38,524 nucleotides of DNA from Caballeronia catudaia (GCF_001544755.2 NZ_FCOF02000053.1:1-38524); one strand, 5' to 3'; positions 24,488 through 33,630 are shown, counted from the stretch's first letter. The notes: generated by a model not told the origin, from the letters alone. Translations and numbers: made by a program.

Positions 24488-24950
24488 CACGCCTCCTTTT
24501 ATGTGTTCGTAAGCGCAATTACGCGCCGATCGAGCTACCTTCTCACCGCTCCAGACCCAGCGAATTATTGTGTGTACGGAAGTCCGCTAGAAAGAGCTGG
24601 TACGCGGCGATGCCATCGAAGTGCACAACGGCATCGCACACGCTTCCGGCCGCAGCGTCGACTAAAAAAAATCGGAAGGCGGTTCGGCAACGACCAAGCG
24701 CCGCTGATAAGTGGCTACGACCTCTCACGCTCGAAGCGCGCAGAGGGAATGTCTTGATGGGCATGATTTTCGTTTGAGGACTTCGGGCCGACTCTTGCGA
24801 TGTCGTAACAACATCACTTGCGCCCGTAAGACACTCAGTCTCCTATAATTAAAGAATTCACAAGCATCTGGACGTCGAATTCGACAGTAGAGTGGCACTT
24901 TCGATCGATCGACCTGGCACACCTAGTTCATTAGCTACCCACAGAATTAA
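24488..24950. other. Gap between tcuB and tctB
   Basis: 463 bases without a convincing gene. Small frames here have no family resemblance. A TATAAT sequence occurs on the + strand at 24844-24849 but has no partner gene in that direction. No operator copy of the GTTYC-N7-GRAAC type was found. Confidence 0.45.
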
Positions 24951-26123
24951 TCAGTCTTCAACCAACAACGTCGACGGCTTTCTCTTTTCAATTGCCCATT
25001 TCAGCAAAGCCGCCGTACGGAAAATCCCATGCGCGAATTTTCCATACGGAAGAGTCGCGAAAAGAGCCATGACTACCCCGAGATGAACCGCGAGCAATAC
25101 GGGCATCGCAGAGGATTCCCTCAGAGCCAGGAGAATCAACCCGGTTATTGCGGTCAACCACAGGAGGACAATGAAACCGACATCCATACTTCTCTGGCCA
25201 CGGTCTCCATGGAGCGGGTGCCGCTTCAAATTAAGGACAAAGAGGCCGCTGGTTCCAACGAGCAAGCTCATACCGCCGAACGATCCAAGAAACACCGGAA
25301 GGCTGGTGAGTGCATATGGTGCCTCCCACTTCAAGAGATAGTGGTAGGCGGTCGCAACGCACGTCGAGGCGAAGCACAGCAAGAAACCATAGAAGGTAAA
25401 GTGATGGAAACGCCTGCGTGCGAGTGAGTACGCGTCGTCCTCGTTGTTGCATCCATCTCCATGACCACCGCCAAGATAGCGAAGGCTCAATACATCACCG
25501 GCAGTTTCCGACGCAGCAGACATTGACGGTGCGCCGGGATTTTCGTTCCTCCAGAACTGTCTCACTCCGATGCCCAGGGCTAGCGCTGCAAAGGCAAAGA
25601 CAACGCCGAACATCAGTGCCAGGAGATTGTGCGGAAAAACTGCGTAGAAATTCGCGCCAGCGGCAGGTACCAATCCTGCTGTCATGTACATCCCGAGCAC
25701 GAGGAAGAGCGCCAAGCCACTCGCAAGCGCTGCCGACACCGTCAGACCGTTGCGCTTGTAAAGCCGTCCGAACGCTGAGGGCCACGCGTAGTCGACGTAT
25801 GTAGTCAAGCGGACCTGTGCCATCGCCTTGGGCACATTCACTGCAAACTCGTGCGGCGGTGCGTATTGGCACGAATGAAGGCACGCACCGCAGTTGTGGC
25901 AGAGATTGGCCAGAAAATGCACATCAGAGCGATCGAACTCCAGCCTGCGAGTCATAGCCGGGAAAACTGCGCAAAAGCCCTCGCAGTAGCGACATGCGTT
26001 GCAAATCTGCATGATTCTGCTTACTTCGTTCTCTTGCTCCGAAAGAGCAGATCGAACGATGATTTCGTTCTTGGCGAGCGCAGATGCCTCTCGAGCCAAA
26101 GCTTCAAGCGATTGCATGGTCAT
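24951..26123 (-). CDS. tcuB: TcuB-like iron-sulfur membrane protein
   Basis: A 390-residue partner of the flavoprotein TcuA, thought to reoxidise its FADH2 and pass electrons to the quinone pool. The N-terminal soluble part has two ferredoxin-type clusters: Cys41-x2-Cys44-x2-Cys47-x3-Cys51 and Cys75-x2-Cys78-x2-Cys81-x3-Cys85. The rest is membrane-embedded with about six hydrophobic segments and histidines suited to haem (FHHFTFYGFLLCFAS, ATAYHYLL). In Salmonella TcuB is needed for tricarballylate growth. Start ATG 26123 has AAGGG five bases upstream and overlaps the end of tcuA by 20 bases. An ATG two codons later is also possible. The substrate of this copy may be tricarballylate or a related acid. 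Confidence 0.92.
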   Translation of the reverse strand: MTMQSLEALAREASALAKNEIIVRSALSEQENEVSRIMQICNACRYCEGFCAVFPAMTRRLEFDRSDVHFLANLCHNCGACLHSCQYAPPHEFAVNVPKAMAQVRLTTYVDYAWPSAFGRLYKRNGLTVSAALASGLALFLVLGMYMTAGLVPAAGANFYAVFPHNLLALMFGVVFAFAALALGIGVRQFWRNENPGAPSMSAASETAGDVLSLRYLGGGHGDGCNNEDDAYSLARRRFHHFTFYGFLLCFASTCVATAYHYLLKWEAPYALTSLPVFLGSFGGMSLLVGTSGLFVLNLKRHPLHGDRGQRSMDVGFIVLLWLTAITGLILLALRESSAMPVLLAVHLGVVMALFATLPYGKFAHGIFRTAALLKWAIEKRKPSTLLVED

Positions 26124-27513
26124 GTTTCCCTTTCACGTTTCTTGCCGCGAGAGCAGCCTGAGTACCTGCAATGCGGCCAAATGCGGTGCCGATAGCCATA
26201 CCGACCCCCGCTGTATATCCCTTCCCGAGGACGTTGCCCGCCATCATCTCCCCTGCCACGAAGAGATTTTCAGACGGGGTTCCGTCGAAGTAGACGGCGG
26301 CGCGGGGGTCAGTCCTCAGCCCCAGATAGGTGAAAGTGATACCTGGACGCAGCGCATAGGCGTAGTAAGGAGGTTTGTCGAGAGGTTGTGCCCAGTGCGT
26401 TTTGGGGGGCGTTAGATTCTCGGTATGGCAGTCGTCAAGAACGGCGTGGTTGAACGTCCCTACGCGACACGCCGCGTTATACGACTCGATCGTGTTCATG
26501 AACCGTGCCTCATCAATCTTCATCGCACGGGCAAGTTCAGCGAGCGAATGAGCTCGAGTGCCGGGAAAGACAGGAGGCATGAATCGCCCGACAGCCTTCG
26601 AATCGATCACTGAATATGCGATTTGTCCAGGTTGCTGAGCAACGAGACGTCCCCAGATCGCATAGCGCTTGGGCCAAAAATCTTCGCCTTCGTCGTAGAA
26701 GCGGTCCCCGTCTCGATTGAGGACTACTCCAAGCGAAACGCAATCAACTCGCGTGCAGATGCCTCCGTCGTAGAGCGGCGCTCGCGCATCGATAGCCACA
26801 CAATGCGATTGAGACGGATCTCCGATAGTATCGGCACCCGCGTCAATCATAAATTTGAGCAAGGTTCCCATGTTGAAGCGGGTACCTCGGATCAAGAAAT
26901 TGTCTGCGATCCATTGACCGTTCACCTGCCCCCACGCTTCCCGCAGCCACTCGCGATTCGATTCAAATCCACCAGCGGCGAGAACGCAAGTGCGTGCCTC
27001 AATGCGCTCAGAGCCGATTTGAGCAGCCACGAAGCGCTCGCCATCGAGTTCGATCGAATCAACTGGCGCGTTGTAGCGAATCTGAACGCCCAGAGCTTCC
27101 GCGCTACGGTAGTAAGCGTTCACCAACGCCTTACCGCCACCCATGAAGAAGGCATTAGTTCGCGCGACATGCAAGGCTCCGGACAGCGGTGGCTGGAATC
27201 GAACTCCATGTCCACGCATCCAGTCTCGACAGTTTGACGAAGCCTTGATTGCGATTCGGGCGAGTTTCTCATCGGTCAACCCACCAGTAACCTTGAGAAG
27301 GTCCTGCCAATACTCTTCTTCAGGATAAGCATCGACTAGCACGTCTTGGGGTGCGTCGTGCATGCAGCGCAGGTTACGCGTGTGTTGAGAATTCCCTCCA
27401 CGCCACTCCTTTGGCGCGGCCTCAAGCACGAGAACTGAAGCACCGGCTTCTCGAGCCATCAGTGCAGCGCAAAGGGCCGCGTTGCCACCTCCAATCACAA
27501 GCACATCTATCAT
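26104..27513 (-). CDS. tcuA: FAD-dependent tricarballylate dehydrogenase TcuA
   Basis: A 469-residue flavoprotein of the fumarate reductase/succinate dehydrogenase type. The FAD motif VIGGGNAALCAALMAREAGASVLVLEAA is at 6-33, followed by GGNSQHTRNLRCMH, the central substrate domain, and the C-terminal FAD contact NLFVAGEMMAGNVLGKGYTAGVGMAIGTAFGR. These segments closely match what I recall of Salmonella-type TcuA, which converts tricarballylate to cis-aconitate. ATG 27513 is chosen because GGAG lies seven bases upstream and the family N-terminus starts there; the longer frame upstream is not protein-like. It is the first gene of the leftward unit tcuA-tcuB-tctB-tctA, overlapping tcuB. Transport plus oxidation of a tricarboxylate fits this set. 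Confidence 0.93.
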   Translation of the reverse strand: MIDVLVIGGGNAALCAALMAREAGASVLVLEAAPKEWRGGNSQHTRNLRCMHDAPQDVLVDAYPEEEYWQDLLKVTGGLTDEKLARIAIKASSNCRDWMRGHGVRFQPPLSGALHVARTNAFFMGGGKALVNAYYRSAEALGVQIRYNAPVDSIELDGERFVAAQIGSERIEARTCVLAAGGFESNREWLREAWGQVNGQWIADNFLIRGTRFNMGTLLKFMIDAGADTIGDPSQSHCVAIDARAPLYDGGICTRVDCVSLGVVLNRDGDRFYDEGEDFWPKRYAIWGRLVAQQPGQIAYSVIDSKAVGRFMPPVFPGTRAHSLAELARAMKIDEARFMNTIESYNAACRVGTFNHAVLDDCHTENLTPPKTHWAQPLDKPPYYAYALRPGITFTYLGLRTDPRAAVYFDGTPSENLFVAGEMMAGNVLGKGYTAGVGMAIGTAFGRIAGTQAALAARNVKGKHDHAIA

Positions 27514-27559
27514 CGTCTCGCTCCGACTTTCCTTTTTTGTGCAGTGTAGGCCTCGGGGT

Positions 27560-27571
27560 TTTTGATCAAAA
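27560..27571. promoter_or_regulatory. TTTTGATCAAAA palindrome upstream of tcuA
   Basis: A 12-base perfect palindrome about 47 bases before the tcuA start. It is unlike the GTTYC-N7-GRAAC sites and lacks the four-base spacer of an FNR box. It could be an operator for a separate regulator, or chance in an AT-rich patch. Confidence 0.3.
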
Positions 27572-27731
27572 CTAGGATCGAGGCAACACCTCTTCACAAA
27601 CACTTAACTCTTACCGCGACCCACGCAAAACCAGCTTTGTTCGTACCAACAGCGAGGCTTGTTCGTTATTGACGTCTTCCCGGTTTCAATCCTTCGCTCA
27701 AGTTATGCGAAGCTCTTAAATCACGGCTGGC

Positions 27732-27971
27732 TCAGACACACACACTGAACATCGGGCGCCTTGCAGATGGGGGAAGGACGCTCCACGAACCGTCGTCGTG
27801 ACGGAAGAAGAAAATGACGAGGTCTCGGTCCGACTGAGTCGTTTCGACGCAAACGCCTCGAAACGGCTTCGATTTCACCGGAATGGTTCGAGTGACCCGG
27901 ATCCCCCTTGCCGGCGCTGAGCCAAACCATTTTTGAACCAACCAGCGCAATGACTGCCCGTCCGTTCTCAT
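27732..27971 (-). CDS. Small conserved-looking protein of unknown function
   Basis: A 79-residue protein, not assigned to a named family. The sequence MRTDGQSLRWLVQKWFG..., with a middle of alternating hydrophobic residues (RDLVIFFFRHDDGSWSVLPPSA), looks like a real small beta-rich fold and resembles short hypothetical proteins of Burkholderia relatives as I remember them. ATG 27971 has AGGAG six bases upstream; another ATG one codon earlier is also possible. No signal peptide or membrane segment. It stands alone between tcuA and the hydratase operon, in the same direction. I cannot propose a role. Confidence 0.65.
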   Translation of the reverse strand: MRTDGQSLRWLVQKWFGSAPARGIRVTRTIPVKSKPFRGVCVETTQSDRDLVIFFFRHDDGSWSVLPPSARRPMFSVCV

Positions 27972-28617
27972 CATCAACTCCTCGCCTGTTGCTCACCGTC
28001 GACGTTAGAGGGAACTTCATCCAACGCCTCGTCCCACATCTGCAATCCAAAGAATCCTGTCGATTTCCCTTCCCGGCACCGACTCCACCGCGACGTCTTT
28101 CTTGTCGTGACTTTAGTCTACAACTAATTTCGTTGATCGATACAAGTTTCGGTGACTGGAACTGGAAGCTTGCTGATTTGTTTTGGCTAGCCCGAATTCA
28201 GCACCCTGAGACATAAGCGCCGGAGGCCCGCCGCGCTACGGTTGTCCGCAAGCGTCGTGGGACTCACCCGACCTCGCTTGCGGTTACGTCAATGTTGGCG
28301 GCAGATTGCACGAGGGGCCGCATGCGCCGTCGGCAAGCGTTCAGGAGAGCGGGACGCGACCGGTTAGCGGGCATCCCGCTTCAAGACGGCGGCGGCGCTC
28401 TTTCCGAATGGACGCCTAACTGCGCGCATCGAAGGGCCGTTTCGTATTATGAAAGTTGCGTCGAGTGTTCGAACGTGCGCCGGTTTCGCGCGACGGCGCA
28501 ACGGACTAGTTGAGTTCCACCTCCCCACGCGTACCGACATCGAGATGAACCGGCGACGGACGCGCGAGGAGTCATCGCATGAGTCGAAATGGTGAGCGAT
28601 GCGCGATTCGGGAGCGA
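27972..28617. other. GC-rich gap downstream of the hydratase operon
   Basis: About 650 bases. The part from about 28200 to 28610 is visibly richer in GC and CG steps than its surroundings and holds an inverted repeat (28246-28283). Short frames here (for example 28292-28513, +) have no recognised family. I see no clear terminator after the hydratase stop at 28618. Confidence 0.45.
28246..28283. repeat. Inverted repeat with 9-base arms
   Basis: CCGCAAGCG (28246-28254) and CGCTTGCGG (28275-28283) are perfect complements around 20 bases. It could be a transcript hairpin or the relic of a mobile element end. No direct repeat flanks it that I can see. Confidence 0.4.
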
Positions 28618-29412
28618 TTAGCTTCCCCGATACTTCGGCTTGCGCTTCTCCTTGTACGCGGAGATTGCTTCTCTGTAGTCGTCCGTGGATTGGACGACCG
28701 CCATGTGCGCTGCCACGGACTCGAGGCTTGTGCGCAAATCGGTACGTAGCGACTGATACATTAGCTTCTTGATGTCGCGAATCTGAAGAGGCGGGCCCTC
28801 AGCCAAGCGCGTAGCGAACGTAAGCGTTTCTTGAAAGAGATCCGCATCATTGAAGACACGATTGACTAGGCCGACCTTCAGTGCTTCGTCTGCGGAAACG
28901 AAATCTCCTGTCCACAGCAACTCAAGCGCTCTCGCGGGCCCGACGAGTCGAGGTAAGAAGTAACAGCCGCCGTTTCCAGGAATGAGGCCGACCTTCACGT
29001 ATCCCTCTGAGAACCGAGCCGAAGTCCCTGCAAAACGCATGTCGCACATTAGGGAGAGGTCCATTCCCGCCCCGACTGCTGCGCCGTTGACAGCAGCAAT
29101 CAAAGGCTTCTCGAATTCCTCGACAGCCAACGCTACCTGATGTGTAACCTTCTGCAAACGGAGCTTCCGATCAAGTGGCGTCGGGTCTCCAGCCGCCCTT
29201 TCGGCCGCACGTCGTCCGAGATCGCCCCCGGAACAGAACGCGTCTCCAGCCCCAGTAATTACGAAACAGCCGATTTCGTTATCTTCATTTGCTTCTTTCA
29301 AGGCGTTGCGAAGAACCTCCAGCATTTCCTCGCTAAGCGCGTTCTTCTTTTCGGGTCGATTCAGTCGTGCGACGAGTACACGGTCAATTCTTTCAAGCTC
29401 GAGGTCCGCCAT
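28618..29412 (-). CDS. Enoyl-CoA hydratase/isomerase family protein (non-canonical Glu positions)
   Basis: A 264-residue crotonase-fold enzyme. The CoA-binding and oxyanion segments are present: GDAFCSGGDLG (about 55-65) and NGAAVGAGMDLSLMCDMRFA (about 108-127), then FSEGYVKVGLIPGNGGCYFLPRLVG. By eye alignment the two catalytic glutamates of rat enoyl-CoA hydratase are replaced: the first by Asp (GMDLS) and the second by Tyr (GYVKVG). It may therefore catalyse another crotonase-type reaction such as isomerisation or C-C cleavage. Start ATG 29412 has AAGGAG five bases upstream. It is the last gene of the operon starting at 33488, 80 bases after the other crotonase. CoA-ester intermediates made by the ADP-forming synthetase upstream are the likely substrates. 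Confidence 0.92.
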   Translation of the reverse strand: MADLELERIDRVLVARLNRPEKKNALSEEMLEVLRNALKEANEDNEIGCFVITGAGDAFCSGGDLGRRAAERAAGDPTPLDRKLRLQKVTHQVALAVEEFEKPLIAAVNGAAVGAGMDLSLMCDMRFAGTSARFSEGYVKVGLIPGNGGCYFLPRLVGPARALELLWTGDFVSADEALKVGLVNRVFNDADLFQETLTFATRLAEGPPLQIRDIKKLMYQSLRTDLRTSLESVAAHMAVVQSTDDYREAISAYKEKRKPKYRGS

Positions 29413-29492
29413 TTAGTCTCCTTGCCAGGGCACGTTTCTACAGCCCATTCATCGCCTGTCGCCAACTATTAACAACGGTCGGCGGCCCTTAC

Positions 29493-30236
29493 CTACTTCG
29501 CAAGCTTCTGTCGATGCCGCGCGTGCTCCTCTCGCGCCTCGTTCAAAGCCGTTTTGAGCGAGCGGTTGATCCAGCGCTTGTTCTCCGCGAAGGCGTGAGG
29601 ATCCTTAGACCCAAGCCCTTCGGCTACGACCTCGGCGGCCGATTGCAACTCACTAGACGGCACGACGCTCGCGACCAAACCACGACTCAGAGCCTCCCGC
29701 GCCGGCATACGTCTTCCCGTCTGAATCAGATCCAATGCGAGGGCCCGACCTCCGATCACTTCAAGAATGTTCGCCCCGGAGAACGTGGGGATGCTCAGAT
29801 TGATCTCGGGCAGTGTCAGTTCTGCTTCGTCAGCGGCAACACAGGCGTCTGACAGAAGCGCGAGCATTGCTCCGGCTCCACTTGCGGTGCCGTTAAGGAC
29901 CGTAATCACCGGCTTCGGACAGTTCATGACCGCGTCCTGCAACGATGCCAACGCGTGGGAGCGGCGTTCACGTTGGGCCGCCTGATCCCCGTCCGCCGGC
30001 TTTTCACGCACATCCACCCCAGCGCTAAACACGCGGGTTCCAGCACCTGTCAGTAGAATTGTTTGCACCCCAGGATTGCTGCCCGCCTCAACGATTGCGG
30101 AAGTCATGCGCTCGACCATCGCGACCGTCATCGCATTTGCTTTCTCGGCACGGCTTATCGTTATCCAGATCTGAGCATTACGCTGCTCGACGTCTACAGC
30201 AATAGTCGCTGAACAAGGACTAACACCTTCCATCAT
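29493..30236 (-). CDS. Enoyl-CoA hydratase/isomerase family protein, second crotonase
   Basis: A 247-residue crotonase-fold protein with ISRAEKANAMTVAMVERM, the first oxyanion segment GTRVFSAGVDV and the second NGTASGAGAMLALLSDACVA. TLPEINLSIPT keeps the second catalytic-glutamate position (PEI), but the first position (usual GxELA) reads GAMLALL, so one glutamate is missing. This pattern is common in isomerases and other family members. Start: tandem ATGs at 30236 and 30233, with AAGGAG five bases before the first. It lies 34 bases after the reductase gene in the same operon. It differs clearly from the crotonase downstream, so the two probably act at separate steps. Confidence 0.92.
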   Translation of the reverse strand: MMEGVSPCSATIAVDVEQRNAQIWITISRAEKANAMTVAMVERMTSAIVEAGSNPGVQTILLTGAGTRVFSAGVDVREKPADGDQAAQRERRSHALASLQDAVMNCPKPVITVLNGTASGAGAMLALLSDACVAADEAELTLPEINLSIPTFSGANILEVIGGRALALDLIQTGRRMPAREALSRGLVASVVPSSELQSAAEVVAEGLGSKDPHAFAENKRWINRSLKTALNEAREEHARHRQKLAK

Positions 30237-30270
30237 TGCATCTCCTTATGCTCATTCCGCTCGGGTGGTC

Positions 30271-31314
30271 TCAGGCCGCCGGCGTTGCACCCGACACGAA
30301 GATGTCGGCGAAAAATTCAGTTTCTGGCAGACGGCGTTCGTTAATAAAGTCCTTGCGCGCTGATTGAACAACGATTGGCGCGCCGCATGCATAAACTTGA
30401 TGCCGCGAAAGATCGGCAAAGTCTTCCATCACGGCTTGATGTACGAACCCGGATCGTCCAGTCCAGTTGTCTTCTGCCGATGCATCGGATATCACCGGAA
30501 CATAGTTGAGTCCGACGTCCGTTACCCAAGCTTTAGCAACGTCATGCAAATAGAGGTCCTTCGGCCGCCGGCCACCCCAGTACAATGTCATAGGACGGCC
30601 GTGGCCCTTGCGAACCTCTTTTTCGATCATCGCTTTGATAGGCGCGAACCCCGTCCCGCTCGCAACGAAAATGATCGGCTTCTCGGTAGCTTCGCGGATG
30701 AAGAAGGTACCGAGCGGCCCTTCGAACCTGAGAAGGTCGTTCTCGGCCATCTTTCCGAACACGTGCCGACTGAATGGCCCGTCGTAGTTGCGCAGATGCA
30801 GCTCAACGAACCCCGTGTCATCGGGCGAGTTGGCGATAGACAAGCTCCGACGGATACCACCTGGAATGGCGATGTTGATGTACTGGCCGGGCAAGAACGC
30901 AAGACTCTGATTGGCCGGAAGTCGCAGACGAATCCGCATTACGTCGTCTGCCAGCCGCTCAAGGCGATCCACTCGGCAAGCCAATTTGCGCACCGGATAG
31001 CCCTCCACCACCGGAACCACGTTGCATTCGATGGTCAGCGCTGAACGTGGTTTCGATTGGCAGAGCAGCGTGTAGCCCTTGTCGATTTCCGCTTGCGTAA
31101 GCGTTGCCGTTTGAGCCTTACCAGGGTCTAACTCTCCGTCGACCACCCGCGCCTTACACGACCCACACACACCGCTTTTACAGCTGTAGGGCAGAGGATA
31201 CCCGGCGCTTAGAGCGGCCTCGAGAATGGTCTGCTCAGATCGCACTTCAAGGGTACGGTCCAGCGGTTTGAATAGGACTGGGAAGGTGTCCGACAAAACT
31301 TGACCTTCACTCAT
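30271..31314 (-). CDS. 2Fe-2S ferredoxin/flavin NAD(P)H reductase
   Basis: A 347-residue electron-transfer protein. It has an N-terminal plant-type ferredoxin domain with Cys45, Cys50, Cys53 and Cys85 (PYSCKSGVCGSC...LLCQS), an FAD domain (PGQYINIAIPGGIRRSLSIANSP, about 141-163) and an NAD-binding domain (FVASGTGFAPIKAMIE; C-terminal VYACGAP). This is the layout of the reductase components of phenol, toluene and methane monooxygenases and of CDP-6-deoxyhexose reductase. Start ATG 31314 has AGGTGA eight bases upstream. It sits between the acyl-CoA synthetase (32-base gap) and a crotonase. It could supply electrons to a hydroxylase or, through rubredoxin, to another enzyme; neither terminal oxygenase is in the window. 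A reductive step on a CoA ester is the alternative. Confidence 0.93.
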   Translation of the reverse strand: MSEGQVLSDTFPVLFKPLDRTLEVRSEQTILEAALSAGYPLPYSCKSGVCGSCKARVVDGELDPGKAQTATLTQAEIDKGYTLLCQSKPRSALTIECNVVPVVEGYPVRKLACRVDRLERLADDVMRIRLRLPANQSLAFLPGQYINIAIPGGIRRSLSIANSPDDTGFVELHLRNYDGPFSRHVFGKMAENDLLRFEGPLGTFFIREATEKPIIFVASGTGFAPIKAMIEKEVRKGHGRPMTLYWGGRRPKDLYLHDVAKAWVTDVGLNYVPVISDASAEDNWTGRSGFVHQAVMEDFADLSRHQVYACGAPIVVQSARKDFINERRLPETEFFADIFVSGATPAA

Positions 31315-31346
31315 GACAGATTCACCTTTTACTAACTGGAGTGTAT

Positions 31347-33488
31347 TTACGGTGCCGTTTTCGCGTTGCCCGTGGTCGATGGAATGATCAGGGCGTCGGC
31401 TGCGACCACACCTTGCGGGAGCACGAAGAGGGGATTAACGTCGACCTCTTTGACGATGCTTCGGTTGTCCCACGCAAAGCGGGAGAGCGCCGAAAGAGCC
31501 TGGGCCACGGCTTCGACATCGAGGGCAGCGGATCCGCGCGCGCCGTCCATGATCCGTCGGCATTGCAGTTCGTCAACCATCTCGCGAGCGGTTTTCACGT
31601 CAAAGGGCGCGAGGCGGCAAGCGGAATCTCGAAGAAGCTCGGTATAAATGCCTCCCGCCCCGACCACGACCACGGGGCCGAACACCTCATCATTCACGAC
31701 GCCAGCGATAAGCTCGAAGCCACCCCGAACCATTTCAGAAACCAACACACCTTCAATGCGTGCGGCCGGTGCATGCGTTCGCGCATTCTCAAGCACCTCC
31801 ACGATCGACGATTCGAGTTCTTCTCGCGTGCGCAACCCCACCTTGACGCCACCGATTTCGGTTTTGTGCGGAATGTCGGGGGAGACAATTTTTACGACTA
31901 AAGGACCCTTCAGCATATCGAAAACCGCGCCGTCGACACCCTCGACGATGACATCCTTCGTGACTGGAATGCCTGCTGCGGCCAAAATTTCCTTCGACTC
32001 GGTTTCCGACAAACTTCCCTTTTTGATCGCGTCCGAGAGATCGTTGGTTTGAGCTGCAGCGCCTTCCGCCTCCGACGCATGCGCTGAGTCAGTCAGCTTG
32101 ACCTTAGCTTCGCCGTATCGCTTGAGCATTGCGATCGCTCTAGCCGCACGTGAAGGCGACGGAAGAACTGGAATCCTCGCGCGGTCGAAGATCTCCAGCG
32201 CGGGAGTAATCTGGTCTGCGGGGGCCGAAGAAAAGACAAGTACCGGCTTATCGGTTTCATGTGCAATGCCCGCCAACACTTCAGCAGCAGCGACGCTCCC
32301 GGCGCTGCCGGTCGTAGCAAGGTTAACGCAGAGCGAGTGGACCGACGGATCGTCGAGCGTGGCAAGAACCGCCGCCTTCAACCTTTCACGGTTTGCAGCG
32401 GAGAAGTAGCCTGCGGTAAGGTCAATAGGGTTGTGTACTGCTCCGATATTCGGGACGACGTCCTTGAGCCGTGCTTGCGTGCTTTCACTAAGGTCGCACA
32501 GGGAGAGCCCCTCCGGCTCCCCCGCATCGGCGAACACGATTGCCGATCCTCCTGACACGCCCATGACACCAACCCCGCCACCAGACGGGTACTTCGCACC
32601 GGCAAGCGCCTTCAGAAAGTCGACAGCCTCGTGGATCTCCCGGATCTCGACGATTCCAGTCTGCTTGAAAAGCGCGCGATAGAAGTCGTAGCTACCTGTG
32701 AGACTTGCAGTGTGGGAGGCTGCCGCGCGAGCTCCTTGCTCCGTCACGCCCCCTTTCCAAAGGAGCACGGGCTTCCCTGCCGCCAGGGCGCGGCGCCCAA
32801 CGTTCAGCAGCGCGCGTCCGTCCCTTGTACCTTCGATATATGCGACGATAATTTCGGTTTCGGGATCGTCTAGGAGGGCATCGATGAGCTGAACGGTATC
32901 GATGTCGGTCTCGTTTCCTGTTGCAATCACATGGCGAAAACCCACCCCGGCGGCGGCGCACCCAAGGGCGAGGCTATAGCCGAATCCGCCGCTTTGCGTC
33001 ACGAGAGAAACCGATCCCGCCTTGAGCTTCGGCTCGCGCGTAATGCTGCCGAATGCGGCATACACGTTAGAGTGAATATTCGCAAATCCAAGACAATTCG
33101 GTCCGATGAGACGCATGCCCGAGTCACGGGCGATCGTGAGCATCTTCTTTTCCAGCTCAATGCCTTCCGGACCGCTCTCACGGAAGCCACCGCTCAATAC
33201 AACAGCGAACGGGACCTTCTTGGCAGCGCTTTGCTCGAGAACAGCCAGAACACCTTTTGCGGGCACACCAATGACGACGAGATCCACCGGTCCGTCAATG
33301 TGATCAACTGCCGGGTAGCACTTCAACCCCTCGAACTGCTCGTACTTGGGGTTGACTGGATATACCTTTCCCGCGAACCCATTCTTGAGCAACGCCCGGA
33401 CGGCTTGTGAACCGGGGCGAGCCGCGTCGTCCGACACGCCCACGACTGCGACGGATCGGGGTTCAAATAAACGTTTGAAGGAGTTCAT
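31347..33488 (-). CDS. ADP-forming acyl-CoA synthetase (fused alpha and beta domains)
   Basis: A 713-residue NDP-forming acyl-CoA ligase: acid + CoA + ATP to acyl-CoA + ADP + Pi, or the reverse. Domain order: CoA-binding Rossmann domain (about 1-130, FEPRSVAVVGVSDD...YPVNPKY), succinyl-CoA-synthetase-like domain (about 145-300) with the phospho-histidine in ASHTASLTG (His259), a further ligase domain, then an ATP-grasp domain from about 500. I chose ATG 33488 because the family start (NSFKRLFEP) is there, although the ribosome site is weak; an in-frame GTG lies two codons upstream. It is the first gene of the leftward operon with the reductase and two crotonases, and it diverges from the bicupin gene across two operator copies. 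It probably activates the imported or processed acid. Confidence 0.93.
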   Translation of the reverse strand: MNSFKRLFEPRSVAVVGVSDDAARPGSQAVRALLKNGFAGKVYPVNPKYEQFEGLKCYPAVDHIDGPVDLVVIGVPAKGVLAVLEQSAAKKVPFAVVLSGGFRESGPEGIELEKKMLTIARDSGMRLIGPNCLGFANIHSNVYAAFGSITREPKLKAGSVSLVTQSGGFGYSLALGCAAAGVGFRHVIATGNETDIDTVQLIDALLDDPETEIIVAYIEGTRDGRALLNVGRRALAAGKPVLLWKGGVTEQGARAAASHTASLTGSYDFYRALFKQTGIVEIREIHEAVDFLKALAGAKYPSGGGVGVMGVSGGSAIVFADAGEPEGLSLCDLSESTQARLKDVVPNIGAVHNPIDLTAGYFSAANRERLKAAVLATLDDPSVHSLCVNLATTGSAGSVAAAEVLAGIAHETDKPVLVFSSAPADQITPALEIFDRARIPVLPSPSRAARAIAMLKRYGEAKVKLTDSAHASEAEGAAAQTNDLSDAIKKGSLSETESKEILAAAGIPVTKDVIVEGVDGAVFDMLKGPLVVKIVSPDIPHKTEIGGVKVGLRTREELESSIVEVLENARTHAPAARIEGVLVSEMVRGGFELIAGVVNDEVFGPVVVVGAGGIYTELLRDSACRLAPFDVKTAREMVDELQCRRIMDGARGSAALDVEAVAQALSALSRFAWDNRSIVKEVDVNPLFVLPQGVVAADALIIPSTTGNAKTAP

Positions 33489-33630
33489 AGTCACTAAATC
33501 TCGGGCCCTTGAGCTAGATGCCGCTCGGATTGAAACGGAAAAATGCACGGTCACGACGCGTCATCGATGTACCGCTGGTTGACTGAACTCTATTACTGGA
33601 AAACTGCCGCGTCAACCAAAAATGGAATTG

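Noticed and set aside
27685..27705. CCGGTTTCAATCC near tcuA as another IclR-type operator
   Set aside because: Only the left half matches; the right arm at the N7 spacing (CGCTC) does not pair.
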